A stretch of 64,000 nucleotides of DNA from Hydractinia symbiolongicarpus (taxonomy: Eukaryota; Cnidaria; Hydrozoa; Anthoathecata; Hydractiniidae). Below, one piece after another: positions 37,314 to 49,300 of this stretch. A program made the translations under genes and the position numbers. The stretch spans positions 24,529,501 to 24,593,500 of the forward strand of contig NC_079881.1 of the NCBI RefSeq assembly GCF_029227915.1, written 5' to 3'. The number at the start of each line of letters is the position of its first letter. Positions within the stretch are counted from its first letter, which is position 1. The notes below the pieces were generated by a model. The model searched no databases and was not told the DNA's origin. It worked only from the letters and a program-made list of their open reading frames with translations.

Positions 37314-40300
37314 TTAAATCCCGGGCTTGGCCCGTACAGTGAAAAGTATACAAAGAAAGTACCCAGGGAGTAAACTCATTTCCCAAACGATTCTTTAAAT
37401 TATTTTTTCACCACTAAAACGCATGAGACTTTTAGTTTTCAAAAATGATTTAATTTTTGATGAGACGCTGAATAAAAGGAGTTTAATCGCCGGCAAACGA
37501 AAACCCGCGATTTGCCGTAAATCCCGGGCTTGACCCGTATAGTCGAATGTATACAAAGAAAGTAAACTGGGAGTAAACTCATTTCCCGAACGATTTTTAA
37601 ATTAATTTTTTACCACTCAAACGCATAAGACTTGTAGTTTTCAAAAACGATTTCATTTTTGATGAGACGCTGAATAAAAGGAGTTTAATCGCAGGCAAAC
37701 GAAAACCCGCAATTTCCCGTAAATCCCGGACTCGGCCCGTATAGTCAAAAGTATACAAAGAAAGTACCCAGGGAGTAAACTCATTTCCCGAACGATTCTT
37801 TAAATTATTTTTTCACCACTAAAACGCATGAGACTTTTAGTTTTCAAAAATGATTTCATTTTTGATGAGACGCTGAATAAAAGGAGTTTAATCGCCGGCA
37901 AACGAAAACCCGCGATTTGCCGTAAATCCCGGGCTTGACCCGTATAGTCGAATGTATACAAAGAAAGTAAACTGGGAGTAAACTCATTTCCCGAACGATT
38001 TTTTAAATTAATTTTTTACCACTAAAACGCATAAGACTTGTAGTTTTCAAAAACGATTTCATTCTTGATGAGACGCTGAATAAAAGGAGTTTAATCTCCG
38101 GCAAACGAAAACCCGCGGTTTCCCGTAAATCCCAGACTCGGCCCGTATAGTCGAATGTATTCAAAGAAAGTAAACTGGGAGTAAACTCATTTCCCGAACG
38201 ATTTTTTAAATTAATTTCTTACCACTAAAACGCATGAGACTTGTAGTTTTCAAAAATGATTTCGTTTTTGATGAGACTCTGAATAAAAGAAGTTTAATCG
38301 CCGGCAAACGAAAACCCGCGATTTGCCGTAAATCCCGGTCTTGACCCGTATAGTCGAATGTATACAAAGAAAGTAAACTGGGAGTAAACTCATTTCCCGA
38401 AGGATTTTTAAATTAATTTTTTACCACTCAAACGCATAAGACTTTTAGTTTTCAAAAATGATTTCATTTTTGATGAGACGCTGAATAAAAGGAGTTTAAT
38501 CGCCGGCAAAGGAAAACCCGCGATTTGCCGTAAATCCCGGGCTTGACCCGTATAGTCGAATGTATACAAAGAAAGTAAACTGGGAGTAAACTAATTTCCC
38601 GAACGATTTTTTAAATTAATTTTTTACCACTAAAACGCATGAGACTTGTAGTTTTCAAAAATGATTTCGTTTTTGATGAGACGCTGAATAAAAGGAGTTT
38701 AATCGCCGGCAAACGAAAACCCGCGATTTCCAGTAAATCCCGGGCTTGGCCGTATAGTTGAATGTATACAAAGAAAGTAAACTGGGAGTAAACTCATTTC
38801 CCGAACAATTTTTTAAATTATTTTTTCACCACTAAAACGCATGAGACTTGTAGTTCTTAAAAATGATTTCATTTTTGATGAGACGCTGAATAAAAGGAGT
38901 TTAATCACCGGCAAACGAAAACCTGGGAGTTCCCGTAAATCCCGGGATTGACCCGTATAGTCGAATGTATACAAAGAAAGTAAACTGGGAGTAAACTCAT
39001 TTCCCGAACGATTTTTTAAATTAATTTTTTACCACTAAAACGCATAAGACTTGTAGTTTTCAAAAACGATTTCATTCTTGATGAGACGCTGAATAAAAGG
39101 AGTTTAATCTCCGGCAAACGAAAACCCGCGATTTCCCGTAAAACCCAGACTCGGCCCGTATAGTCGAATGTATTCAAAGAAAGTAAACTGGGAGTAAACT
39201 CATTTCCCGAACGATTTTTTAAATTAATTTCTTACCACTAAAACGCATGAGACTTGTAGTTTTCAAAAATGATTTCGTTTTTGATGAGACACTGAATAAA
39301 AGAAGTTTAATCCACGGCAAACGAAAACCCGCGATTTTTCGTATATCACGGATTCGGCCCGTACAGTGAAAAGTATACAAAGAAAGTACGCAGGGAGTAA
39401 ACTCATTTCCCAAACGATTCTTTAAATTATTTTTTCACCACTAAAACGCATGAGATTTTAGTTTTCAAAAATGATTTCATTTTTGATGAGACGCTGAATA
39501 AAAGGGGTTTAATCGCCGGCAAACGAAAACCCGCGATTTGCCGTAAATCCCGGGCTTGACCCGTATAGTCGAATGTATACAAAGAAAGTAAACTGGGAGT
39601 AAACTCATTTCCCGAATGATTTTTAAATTAATTTTTTACCACTCAAACGCATAAGACTTGTAGTTTTCAAAAACGATTTCATTTTTGATGAGACGCTGAA
39701 TAAAAGGAGTTTAATCGCTGGCAAACGAAAACCCGCAATTTCCCGTAAATCCCGGACTCGGCCCGTATAGTCAAAAGTATACAAAGAAAGTACCCAGGGA
39801 GTAAACTCATTTCCCGAACGATTCTTTAAATTATTTTTTCACCACTAAAACGCATGAGACTTTTAGTTTTCAAAAATGATTTCATTTTTGATGAGACGCT
39901 GAATAAAAGGAGTTTAATCGCCGGCAAACGAAAACCCGCGATTTGCCGTAAATCCCGGGCTTGACCCGTATAGTCCAATGTATACAAAGAAAGTAAACTG
40001 GGAGTAAACTCATTTCCCGAACGATTTCTTAAATTAATTTTTTACCACTAAAACGCATGAGACTTGTAGTTTTCAAAAATGATTTCGTTTTTGATGAGAC
40101 GCTGAATAAAAGGAGTTTAATCGCCGGCAAACGAAAACCCGCGATTTCCCGTAAATCCCGGGCTTGGCCGTATAGTCGAATGTATACAAAGAAAGTAAAC
40201 TGGGAGTAAACTCATTTCCCGAACGATTCTTTAAATTATTTTTTCACCACTAAAACGCATGAGACTTGTAGTTTTCAAAAATGATTTCATTTTTGATGAG

Positions 40301-42000
40301 ACGCTGAATAAAAGGAGTTTAATCGCCGGCAAACGAAAACCCGGGAGTTCCCGTAAATCCCGGGATTGACCCGTATAGTCGAATGTATACAAAGAAAGTA
40401 AACTGGGAGTAAACTCATTTCCCGAACGATTTTTTAAATTAATTTTTTACCACTAAAACGCATAAGACTTGTAGTTTTCAAAAACGATTTCATTCTTGAT
40501 GAGACGCTGAATAAAAGGAGTTTAATCTCCGGCAAACGAAAACCCGCGATTTCCCGTAAATCCCAGACTCGGCCCGTATAGTCGAATGTATTCAAAGAAA
40601 GTAAACTGGGAGTAAACTCATTTCCCGAACGATTTTTTAAATTAATTTCTTACCACTAAAACGCATGAGACTTGTAGTTTTCAAAAATGATTTCGTTTTT
40701 GATGAGACACTGAATAAAAGAAGTTTAATCGACGGCAAACGAAAACCCGCGATTTTTCGTATATCACGGATTCGGCCCGTACAGTGAAAAGTATACAAAG
40801 AAAGTACTCAGGGAGTAAACTCATTTCCCAAACGATTCTTTAAATTATTTTTTCACCACTAAAACGCATGAGATTTTAGTTTTCAAAAATGATTTCATTT
40901 TTGATGAGACGCTGAATAAAAGGGGTTTAATCGCCGGCAAACGAAAACCCGCGATTTGCCGTAAATCCGGGGCTTGACCCGTATAGTCGAATGTATACAA
41001 AGAAAGTAAACTGGGAGTAAACTCATTTCCCGAATGATTTTTAAATTAATTTTTTACCACTCAAACGCATAAGACTTGTAGTTTTCAAAAACGATTTCAT
41101 TTTTGATGAGACGCTGCATAAAAGGAGTTTAATCGCTGGCAAACGAAAACCCGCAATTTCCCGTAAATCCCAGACTCGGCCCGTATAGTCAAAAGTATAC
41201 AAAGAAAGTACCCAGGGAGTAAACTCATTTCCCGAACGATTCTTTAAATTATTTTTTCACCACTAAAACGCATGAGACTTTTAGTTTTCAAAAATGATTT
41301 CATTTTTGATGAGACGCTGAATAAAAGGAGTTTAATCGCCGGCAAACGAAAACCCGCGATTTGCCGTAAATCCCGGGCTTGACCCGTATAGTCGAATGTA
41401 TACAAAGAAAGTAAACTGGGGTAAACTCATTTCCCGAACGATTTCTTAAATTAATTTTTTACCACTAAAACGCATGAGACTTGTAGTTTTCAAAAATGAT
41501 TTCGTTTTTGATGAAACGCTGAATAAAAGGAGTTTAATCGCCGGCAAACGAAAACCCGCGATTTCCCGTAAATCCCGGGCTTGGCCGTATAGTCGAATGT
41601 ATACAAAGAAAGTAAACTGGGAGTAAACTCATTTCCCGAACAATTTTTTAAATTATTTTTTCACCACTAAAACGCATGCGACTTGTAGTTTTTAAAAATG
41701 ATTTCATTTTTGATGAGACGCTGAATAAAAGGAGTTTAATCGCCGGCAAACGAAAACCCGGGAGTTCCCGTAAATCCCGGGATTGACCCGTATAGTCGAA
41801 TGTATACAAAGAAAGTAAACTGGGAGTAAACTCATTTCCCGAACATTTTTGATGAGACGCTGAATAAAAGGAGTTTGGCACGGTTAGTCGAATGTATACA
41901 AAGAAAGTACCCAGGGAGTAAACTCATTTCCCGAACGATTTTTTAAATTATTTTTTCACCACTAAAACGCATGAGACTTGTAGTTTTCAAAAATGATTTC
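37314..42000 (+). repeat. Satellite B array, segment 1 (about 202.6-bp monomer)
   Basis: A different satellite begins abruptly at TAAATCCCGGG. The landmark recurs at 37315, 37518, 37720 and 37923, giving a 202-203-bp period. Monomers carry ATCCCGGGCTTG, CCCGTATAGTCGAATG, CTCATTTCCCGAACG, CGCATGAGACTTGTAG, GACGCTGAATAAAAGG and GCCGGCAAACGAAAACCCG blocks. A seven-monomer higher-order unit of 1418 bp is visible (GTATATCACGG at 39341 and 40759). Two partial monomers with deletions lie at about 41844-41890, just before the inverted block. Confidence 0.95.
37533..37548 (-). other. CENP-B-box-like motif, example from satellite B
   Basis: On the minus strand this reads ATTCGACTATACGGGT, that is TTCG, six bases, CGGG. 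The mammalian CENP-B box consensus is TTCG, seven bases, CGGG with a fixed internal A. The two conserved tetramers are intact but the spacing is one base short. The motif recurs wherever a satellite B monomer reads CCCGTATAGTCGAATG. Monomers with GTCAAATG or GTCAAAAG have lost it. Function is unproven. Confidence 0.4.
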
Positions 42001-43360
42001 GAGTCCGGGATATACGGGTAATCGCGGGTTTTCGTTTGCCGGCGATTAAACTCCTTTTATTCAGCGTCTCATCAAAAAACGAAATCGTTTTTGAAAACTA
42101 CAAGTCTTATGCGTTTCAGTGGTAAAAATTTAATTTAAAAAATCGTTCGGGAAATGAGTTTACTCCCAGTTTACTTTCTTTGTATACATTCGACTATACG
42201 GGTCAAGCCCGGGATTTACGGCAAATCGCGGGTTTTCGTTTGCCGGCGATTAAACTCCTTTTATTCAGCGTCTCATCAAAAATGAAATCATTTTTGAAAA
42301 CTAAAAGTCTCATGCGTTTTAGTGGTGAAAAAATAATTTAAAGAATCGTTTGGGAAATGAGTTTACTCCCTGCGTACTTTCTTTGTATACTTTTCACTGT
42401 ACGGGCCGAATCCGTGATATACGAAAAATCGCGGGTTTTCGTTTGCCGGCGATTAAACTTCTTTTATTCAGTGTCTCATCAAAAACGAAATCATTTTTGA
42501 AAACTACAAGTCTCATGCGTTTTAGTGGTAAGAAATTAATTTAAAAAATCGTTCGGGAAATGAGTTTACTCCCAGTTTACTTTCTTTGAATACATTCGAC
42601 TATACGGGCCGAGTCTGGGATTTACGGGAAATAGCGGGTTTTCGTTTGCCGGAGATTAAACTCCTTTTATTCAGCGTCTCATCAAGAATAAAATCGTTTT
42701 TGAAAACTACAAGTCTTATGCGTTTTAGTGGTAAAAATTTAATTTCAAAAATCGTTCGGGAAATGAGTTTACTCCCAGTTTACTTTCTTTGTATACATTC
42801 GACTATACGGGTCAAGCCCGGGATTTACGGCAAATCGCGGGTTTTCGTTTGCCGGCGATTAAACTCCTTTTATTCAGCGTCTCATCAAAAATGAAATCAT
42901 TTTTGAAAACTAAAATCTCATGCGTTTTAGTGGTGAAAAAATAATTTAATGAATCGTTTGGGAAATGAGTTTACTCCCTGCGTACTTTCTTTGTATACTT
43001 TTCACTGTACGGGCCGAATCCGTGATATACGAAAAATCGCGGGTTTTCGTTTGCCGGCGATTAAACTTCTTTTATTCAGTGTCTCATCAAAAACGAAATC
43101 ATTTTTGAAAACTACAAGTCTCATGCGTTTTAGTGGTAAGAAATTAATTTAAAAAATCGTTCGGGAAATGAGTTTACTCCCAGTTTACTTTCTTTGAATA
43201 CATTCGACTATACGGGCCGAGTCTGGGATTTACGGGAAATCGCGGGTTTTCGTTTGCCGGAGATTAAACTCCTTTTATTCAGCGTCTCATCAAGAATGAA
43301 ATCGTTTTTGAAAACTACAAGTCTTATGCGTTTTAGTGGTGAAAAATTAATTTAAAAAAT
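42001..43360 (-). repeat. Satellite B inverted block (about 6.7 monomers)
   Basis: Orientation flips after ATGATTTC at 42000 and flips back before CACTAAGACGC at 43361. The inverted monomers belong to the same subtypes as 38.1-40.9 kb, including the unusual CAGTGAAAAGTATAC type with GTATATCACGG. The block therefore looks like an inverted copy of that neighbourhood rather than foreign DNA. Both junctions lie in mid-monomer. Confidence 0.9.
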
Positions 43361-46300
43361 CACTAAGACGCATGAGACTTGTAGTTTTCAAAAATAATTT
43401 CATTTCTTTTGAGACGCTGAATAAAAGGAGTTTAATCGCCGGCAAACGAAAACCCGCAATTTCCCGTAAATCCTGGACTCGGCCCGTATAGTCAAATGTA
43501 TACAAAGAAATTACCCAGGGAGTAACCTCATTTCCCGAACGATTCTTTAAATTATTTTTCACCACTAAAACGCATGAGACTTGTAGTTTTCAAAAATGAT
43601 TTCGTTTTTGATGAGAAGCTGAATAAAAGGAGTTTAATCGCCGGCAAACGAAAACCCGCGATTTCCCGTAAATCCCAGGCTTGGCCGTATAGTCGAATGT
43701 ATACAAAGAAAGTACCCAGGGAGTAAACTCATTTCCCGAACGATTTTTTAAATTATTTTTTCACCACTAAGACGCACGAGACTTGTAGTTTTCAAAAATA
43801 ATTTCATTTTTTATGAGACGCTGAATAAAAGGAGTTTAATCGCCGGCAAACGAAAACCCGCGATTTCCCGTAAATCCCGGACTCGGCCCGTATAGTCAAA
43901 AGTATACAAAGAAAGTACCCAGGGAGTAACCTCATTTCCAGAATGATTCTTTAAATTATTTTTCACCATTAAAACGCATGAGACTTGTAGTTTTCAAAAA
44001 TGATTTCGTTTTTGATGAGACGCTGAATAAAAGGAGTTTAATCGCCGGCAAACGAAAACCCGCGATTTCCCGTAAATCCCGGGCTTGGCCGTATAGTCAA
44101 ATGTATACAAAGAAAATACCCAGGGAGTAACCTCATTTCCCGAACGATTCTTTAAATTATTTTTCACCACTAAAACGCATGAGACTTGTAGTTTTCAAAA
44201 ATGATTTCGTTTTTGATGAGACGCTGAATAAAAGGAGTTTAATCGCCGGCAAACGAAAACCCGCGATTTCCCGTAAATCCCGGGCTTGGCCGTATAGTCA
44301 AATGTATACAAAGAAAGTACCCAGGGAGTAAACTCATTTCCCGAACGATTTTTTAAATTATTTTTTCACCACTAAAACGCATGAGACTTGTAGTTTTCAA
44401 AAATGATTTCGTTTTTGATGAGACGCTGAATAAAAGGAGTTTAATCGCCGGCAAACGAAAACCCGCGATTTCCCGTAAATCCCGGGCTTGGCCGTATAGT
44501 CAAATGTATACAAAGAAAATACCCAGGGAGTAACCTCATTTCCCGAACGATTCTTTAAATTATTTTTCACCACTAAAACGCATGAGACTTGTAGTTTTCA
44601 AAAATGATTTCGTTTTTGATGAGACGCTGAATAAAAGGAGTTTAATCGCCGGCAAACGAAAACCCGCGATTTCCCGTAAATCCCGGGCTTGGCCGTATAG
44701 TCAAATGTATACAAAGAAAATACCCAGGGAGTAAACTCATTTCCCGAACGATTTTTTAAATTATTTCTTCACCACTAAAACGCATGAGACTTGTAGTTTT
44801 CAAAAATGATTTCGTTTTTGATGAGACGCTGAATAAAAGGAGTTTAATCGTCCGCAAACGAAAACCCGCGATTTCCCGTAAATCCCGGGCTTGGCCGTAT
44901 AGTCGAATGTATACAAAGAAAATACCCAGGGAGTAAACTCATTTCCCGAACGATTTTTTAAATTATTTCTTCACCACTAAAACGCATGAGACTTGTAGTT
45001 TTCAAAAATGAATTCATTTTTAATGAGACGCTGAATAAAAGGAGTTTAATCTCCGGCAAACGAAAACCCCCGATTTGCCGTTAATTCCGGGCTTGACCCG
45101 TATAGTCGAATGTATACAAAGAAAGTAAACTGGGAGTAAACTCATTTCCCGAACGATTTTTTAAATTATTTTTTCACCACTAAAACGCATGAGACTTGTA
45201 GTTTTCAAAAATGATTTCGTTTTTGATGAGACGCTGAATAAAAGGAGTTTAATTGCCGGCCAACGAAAACCCGCGATTTCCCGTAAATCCCGGGCTTGGC
45301 TGTATTGTCGAATGTATACAAAAGAAATACCCAGGGAGTAAACTCATTTGCCGAACGATTTTTTAAATTACTTCTTCACCACTAAAACGCATGAGACTTG
45401 TAGTTTTCAAAAATGATTTTATTTTTGATGAGACGCTGAATAAAAGGAGTTTAATCGCCGGCAAACGAAAACCCGCGATTTGCCGTAAATCCCAGGCTTG
45501 ACCCGTATAGTCAAATGTATACAAAGAAAGTAAACTGGGAGTAAACTCATTTCCCGAACGATTTTTTAAATTAATTTTTTACCACTAAAACGCATAAGAC
45601 TTGTAGTTTTCCAAAACGATTTCATTTTTGATGAGACGCTGAATAAAAGGAGTTTAATCGCCGGCAAACGAAAACCTGCAATTTCCCGTAAATCCCGGAC
45701 TCGGCCCGTATAGTCAAAAGTATACAAAGAAAGTACCCAGGGAGTAAACTCACTTCCCGAACGATTCTTTAAATTATTTTTTCACCACTAAAACGCATGA
45801 GACTTATAGTTTTTAAAAATGATTTCATTTTTGATGAGACGCTGAATAAAAGGAGTTTAATCGCCGGCAAACGAAAACCCGCGATTTCCCGTAAATCCCG
45901 GGCTTGGCCCGTATAGTCAAATGTATACAAAAAAAGTACCCAGGGAGTAAACTCATTTCCCGAACGATTTTTTAAATTATTTTTTCACCACTAAGACGCA
46001 TGAGACTTGTAGTTTTCAAAAATAATTTCATTTTTTAAGAGACGCTGAATAAAAGGAGTTTAATCGCCGGCAAACGAAAACCCGCGATTTCCCGTAAATC
46101 CCGGACTCGGCCCGTATAGTCAAAAGTATACATAGAAAGTACCCAGGGAGTAAACTCATTTCCCGAACGATTCTTTAAATTATTTTTCACCACTAAAACG
46201 CATGAGACTTGTAGTTTTCAAAAATGATTTCGTTTTTGATGAGACGCTGAATAAAAGGAGTTTAATCGCCGGCAAACGAAAACCCGCAGTTTGCCCTAAA

Positions 46301-49300
46301 TCCCGGGCTTGACCCGTATAGTCGAATGTATACAAAGAAAGTAAACTGGGAGTAAACTCATTTCCTGAACGATTTTTTAAATTATATTTTCACTACTAAA
46401 ACGCATGAGACTTGTAGTTTTCAAAAATGATTTCGTTTTTGATGAGACGCTGAATAAAAGAGTTTAATGGCTGGCAAACGAAAACCCGCAATTTCCCGTA
46501 AAACCCGGACTCGGCCCGTATAGTCAAAAGAATACAAAGAAAGTACCCAGGGAGTAAACTCATTTCCCGAACAATTCTTCAAATTATTTTTTCACCACTG
46601 AAACGCATGAGACTTGTAGTTTTCAAAGAGGATTTCATTTTTGATGAGACGCTGAATAAAAGGAGTTTAATCGCCGGCAAACGAAAACCCGCGATTTCCC
46701 GTATATCCCGGAATCGGCCCGTATAGTCAAAAGTATACAAAGAAAGTACCTAGGGAGTAAACTCATTTCCCGAACGATTCTTTAAATTATATTTTCACCA
46801 CTAAAACGCATGAGACTTGTACTTTTCAAAAATGATTTAATTTTTATTGAGACGCTGATTAAAAGAAGTTTAATCGCCGGCAAACGAAAACCCGCAATTT
46901 CCCGTAAATCCCGGGCTTGGCCCGTATAGTCGAATGTATACAAAGAAAGTACTCAGAGAGTAAACTCATTTCCCGAACAATTTTTTAAATTATTTCTTCA
47001 CCAGTAAGACGCACGAGACTTGTAGTTTTCAAAAATGATTTCATTTTTTATGAGACGCTGAATAAAAGGAGTTTATTCGCCGGCAAACGAAAACCCGCAA
47101 TTTCCCGTAAATCCCGGACTCGGCCCGTATAGTCAAAAGTATACAAAGAAAGTACCCAGGGAGTAAACTCATTTCCCGAACGATTCTTTAAATTATTTTT
47201 CACCACTAAAACCCATGAGACTTGTAGTTTTCAAAAATGATTTCGTTTTTGATGAGACGCTGAATAAAAGGAGTTTAATCGTCCGCAAACGAAAACCCGC
47301 GATTTCCCGTAAATCCCGGGCTTGGCCGTATAGTCGAATGTATACAAAGAAAATACCCAGGGAGTAAACTCATTTCCCGAACGATTTTTTAAATTATTTC
47401 TTCACCACTAAAACGCATGAGACTTGTAGTTTTCAAAAATGAATTCATTTTTAATGAGACGCTGAATAAAAGGAGTTTAATCTCCGGCAAACGAAAACCC
47501 CCGATTTGCCGTTAATTCCGGGCTTGACCCGTATAGTCGAATGTATTCAAAGAAAGTAAACTGGGAGTAAACTCATTTCCCGAACGATTTTTTAAATTAA
47601 TTTTTTACCACTAAAACGCATAAGACTTGTAGTTTTCCAAAACGATTTCATTTTTGATGAGACGCTGAATAAAAGGAGTTTAATCGCTGGCAAACGAAAA
47701 CCTGCAATTTCCCGTAAATCCCGGACTCGGCCCGTATAGTCAAAAGTATACAAAGAAAGTACCCAGGGAGTAAACTCACTTCCCGAACGATTCTTTAAAT
47801 TATTTTTTCACCACTAAAACGCATGAGACTTGTAGTTTTCAAAAATGCTTTCATTTTTGATGAGACGCTGAATAAAAGGAGTTTAATCGCCGGCAAACGA
47901 AAACCCGCGATTTCCCGTAAATCCCGGGCTTGGCCCGTATAGTCAAATGTATACAAAAAAAGTACCCAGGAAGTAAACTCATTTCCCGAACGATTTTTTA
48001 AATTATTTTTTCACCACTAAGACGCATGAGACTTGTAGTTTTAAAAAATAATTTCATTTTTTAAGAGACGCTGAATAAAAGGAGTTTAATCGCCGGCAAA
48101 CGAAAACCCGCGATTTCCCGTAAATCCCGGACTCGGCCCGTATAGTCAAAAGTATACAAAGAAAGTACCCAGTGAGTAAACTCATTTCCCGAACGATTCT
48201 TTAAATTATTTTTCACCACTAAAACGCATGAGACTTGTAGTTTTCAAAGAGGATTTCATTTTTGATGAGACGCTGAATAAAAGGAGTTTAATCGCCGGCA
48301 AACGAAAACCCGCGATCTCCCGTATATCCCGGAATCGGCCCGTATAGTCAAAAATTTACAAAGAAACTACCTAGGGAGTAAACTCATTTCCCGAACGATT
48401 CTTTAAATTATATTTTCACCACTAAAACGCATGAGACTTGTACTTTTAAAAAATGATTTAATTTTTATTGAGACGCTCATTAAAAGAAGTTTAATCGCCG
48501 GCAAACGAAAACCCGCGATTTCCCGTAAATCCCGGGCTTGGCCCGTATAGTCGAATGTATACAAAGAAAGTACTCAGAGAGTAAACTCATTTCCCGAACA
48601 ATTTTTTAAATTATTTCTTCACCACTAAGACGCACGAGACTTGTAGTTTTCAAAAATGATTTCATTTTTTATGAGACGCTGAATAAAAGGAGTTTATTCG
48701 CCGACAAACGAAAACCCGCAATTTCCCGTAAATCCCGGACTCGGCCCGTATAGTCAAAAGTATACAAAAAAGTACCCAGGGAGTAAACTCATTTCCCGAA
48801 AGATTCTTTAAATTATTTTTCACCATTAAAACGCATGAGACTTGTAGTTTTCAAAAATGATTTCGTTTTTGATGAGACGCTGAATAAAAGGAGTTTAATC
48901 GCCGGCCAACGAAAACCCGCGATTTCCCGTAAATCCCGGGCTTGGCCGTATTGTCGAATGTATACAAAAGAAATACCCAGGGAGTAAACTCATTTGCCGA
49001 ACGATTTTTTAAATTACTTCTTCACCACTAAAACGCATGAGACTTGTAGTTTTCAAAAATGATTTCATTTTTGGTGAGACGCTGAATAAAAGGAGTTTAA
49101 TCGCCGGCCAACGAAAACCCGCGATTTCCCGTAAATCCCGGGCTTGGCCGTATTGTCGAATGTATACAAAAGAAATACCCAGGGAGTAAACTCATTTGCC
49201 GAACGATTTTTTAAATTACTTCTTCACGACTAAAACGCATGAGACTTGTAGTTTTCAAAAATGATTTCATTTTTGGTGAGACGCTGAATAAAAGGAGTTT

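Noticed and set aside
42586-42894. 102-codon frame in the inverted satellite B block
   Set aside because: It spans one and a half satellite monomers and repeats the same peptide in two frames. This is satellite translation, not a gene.
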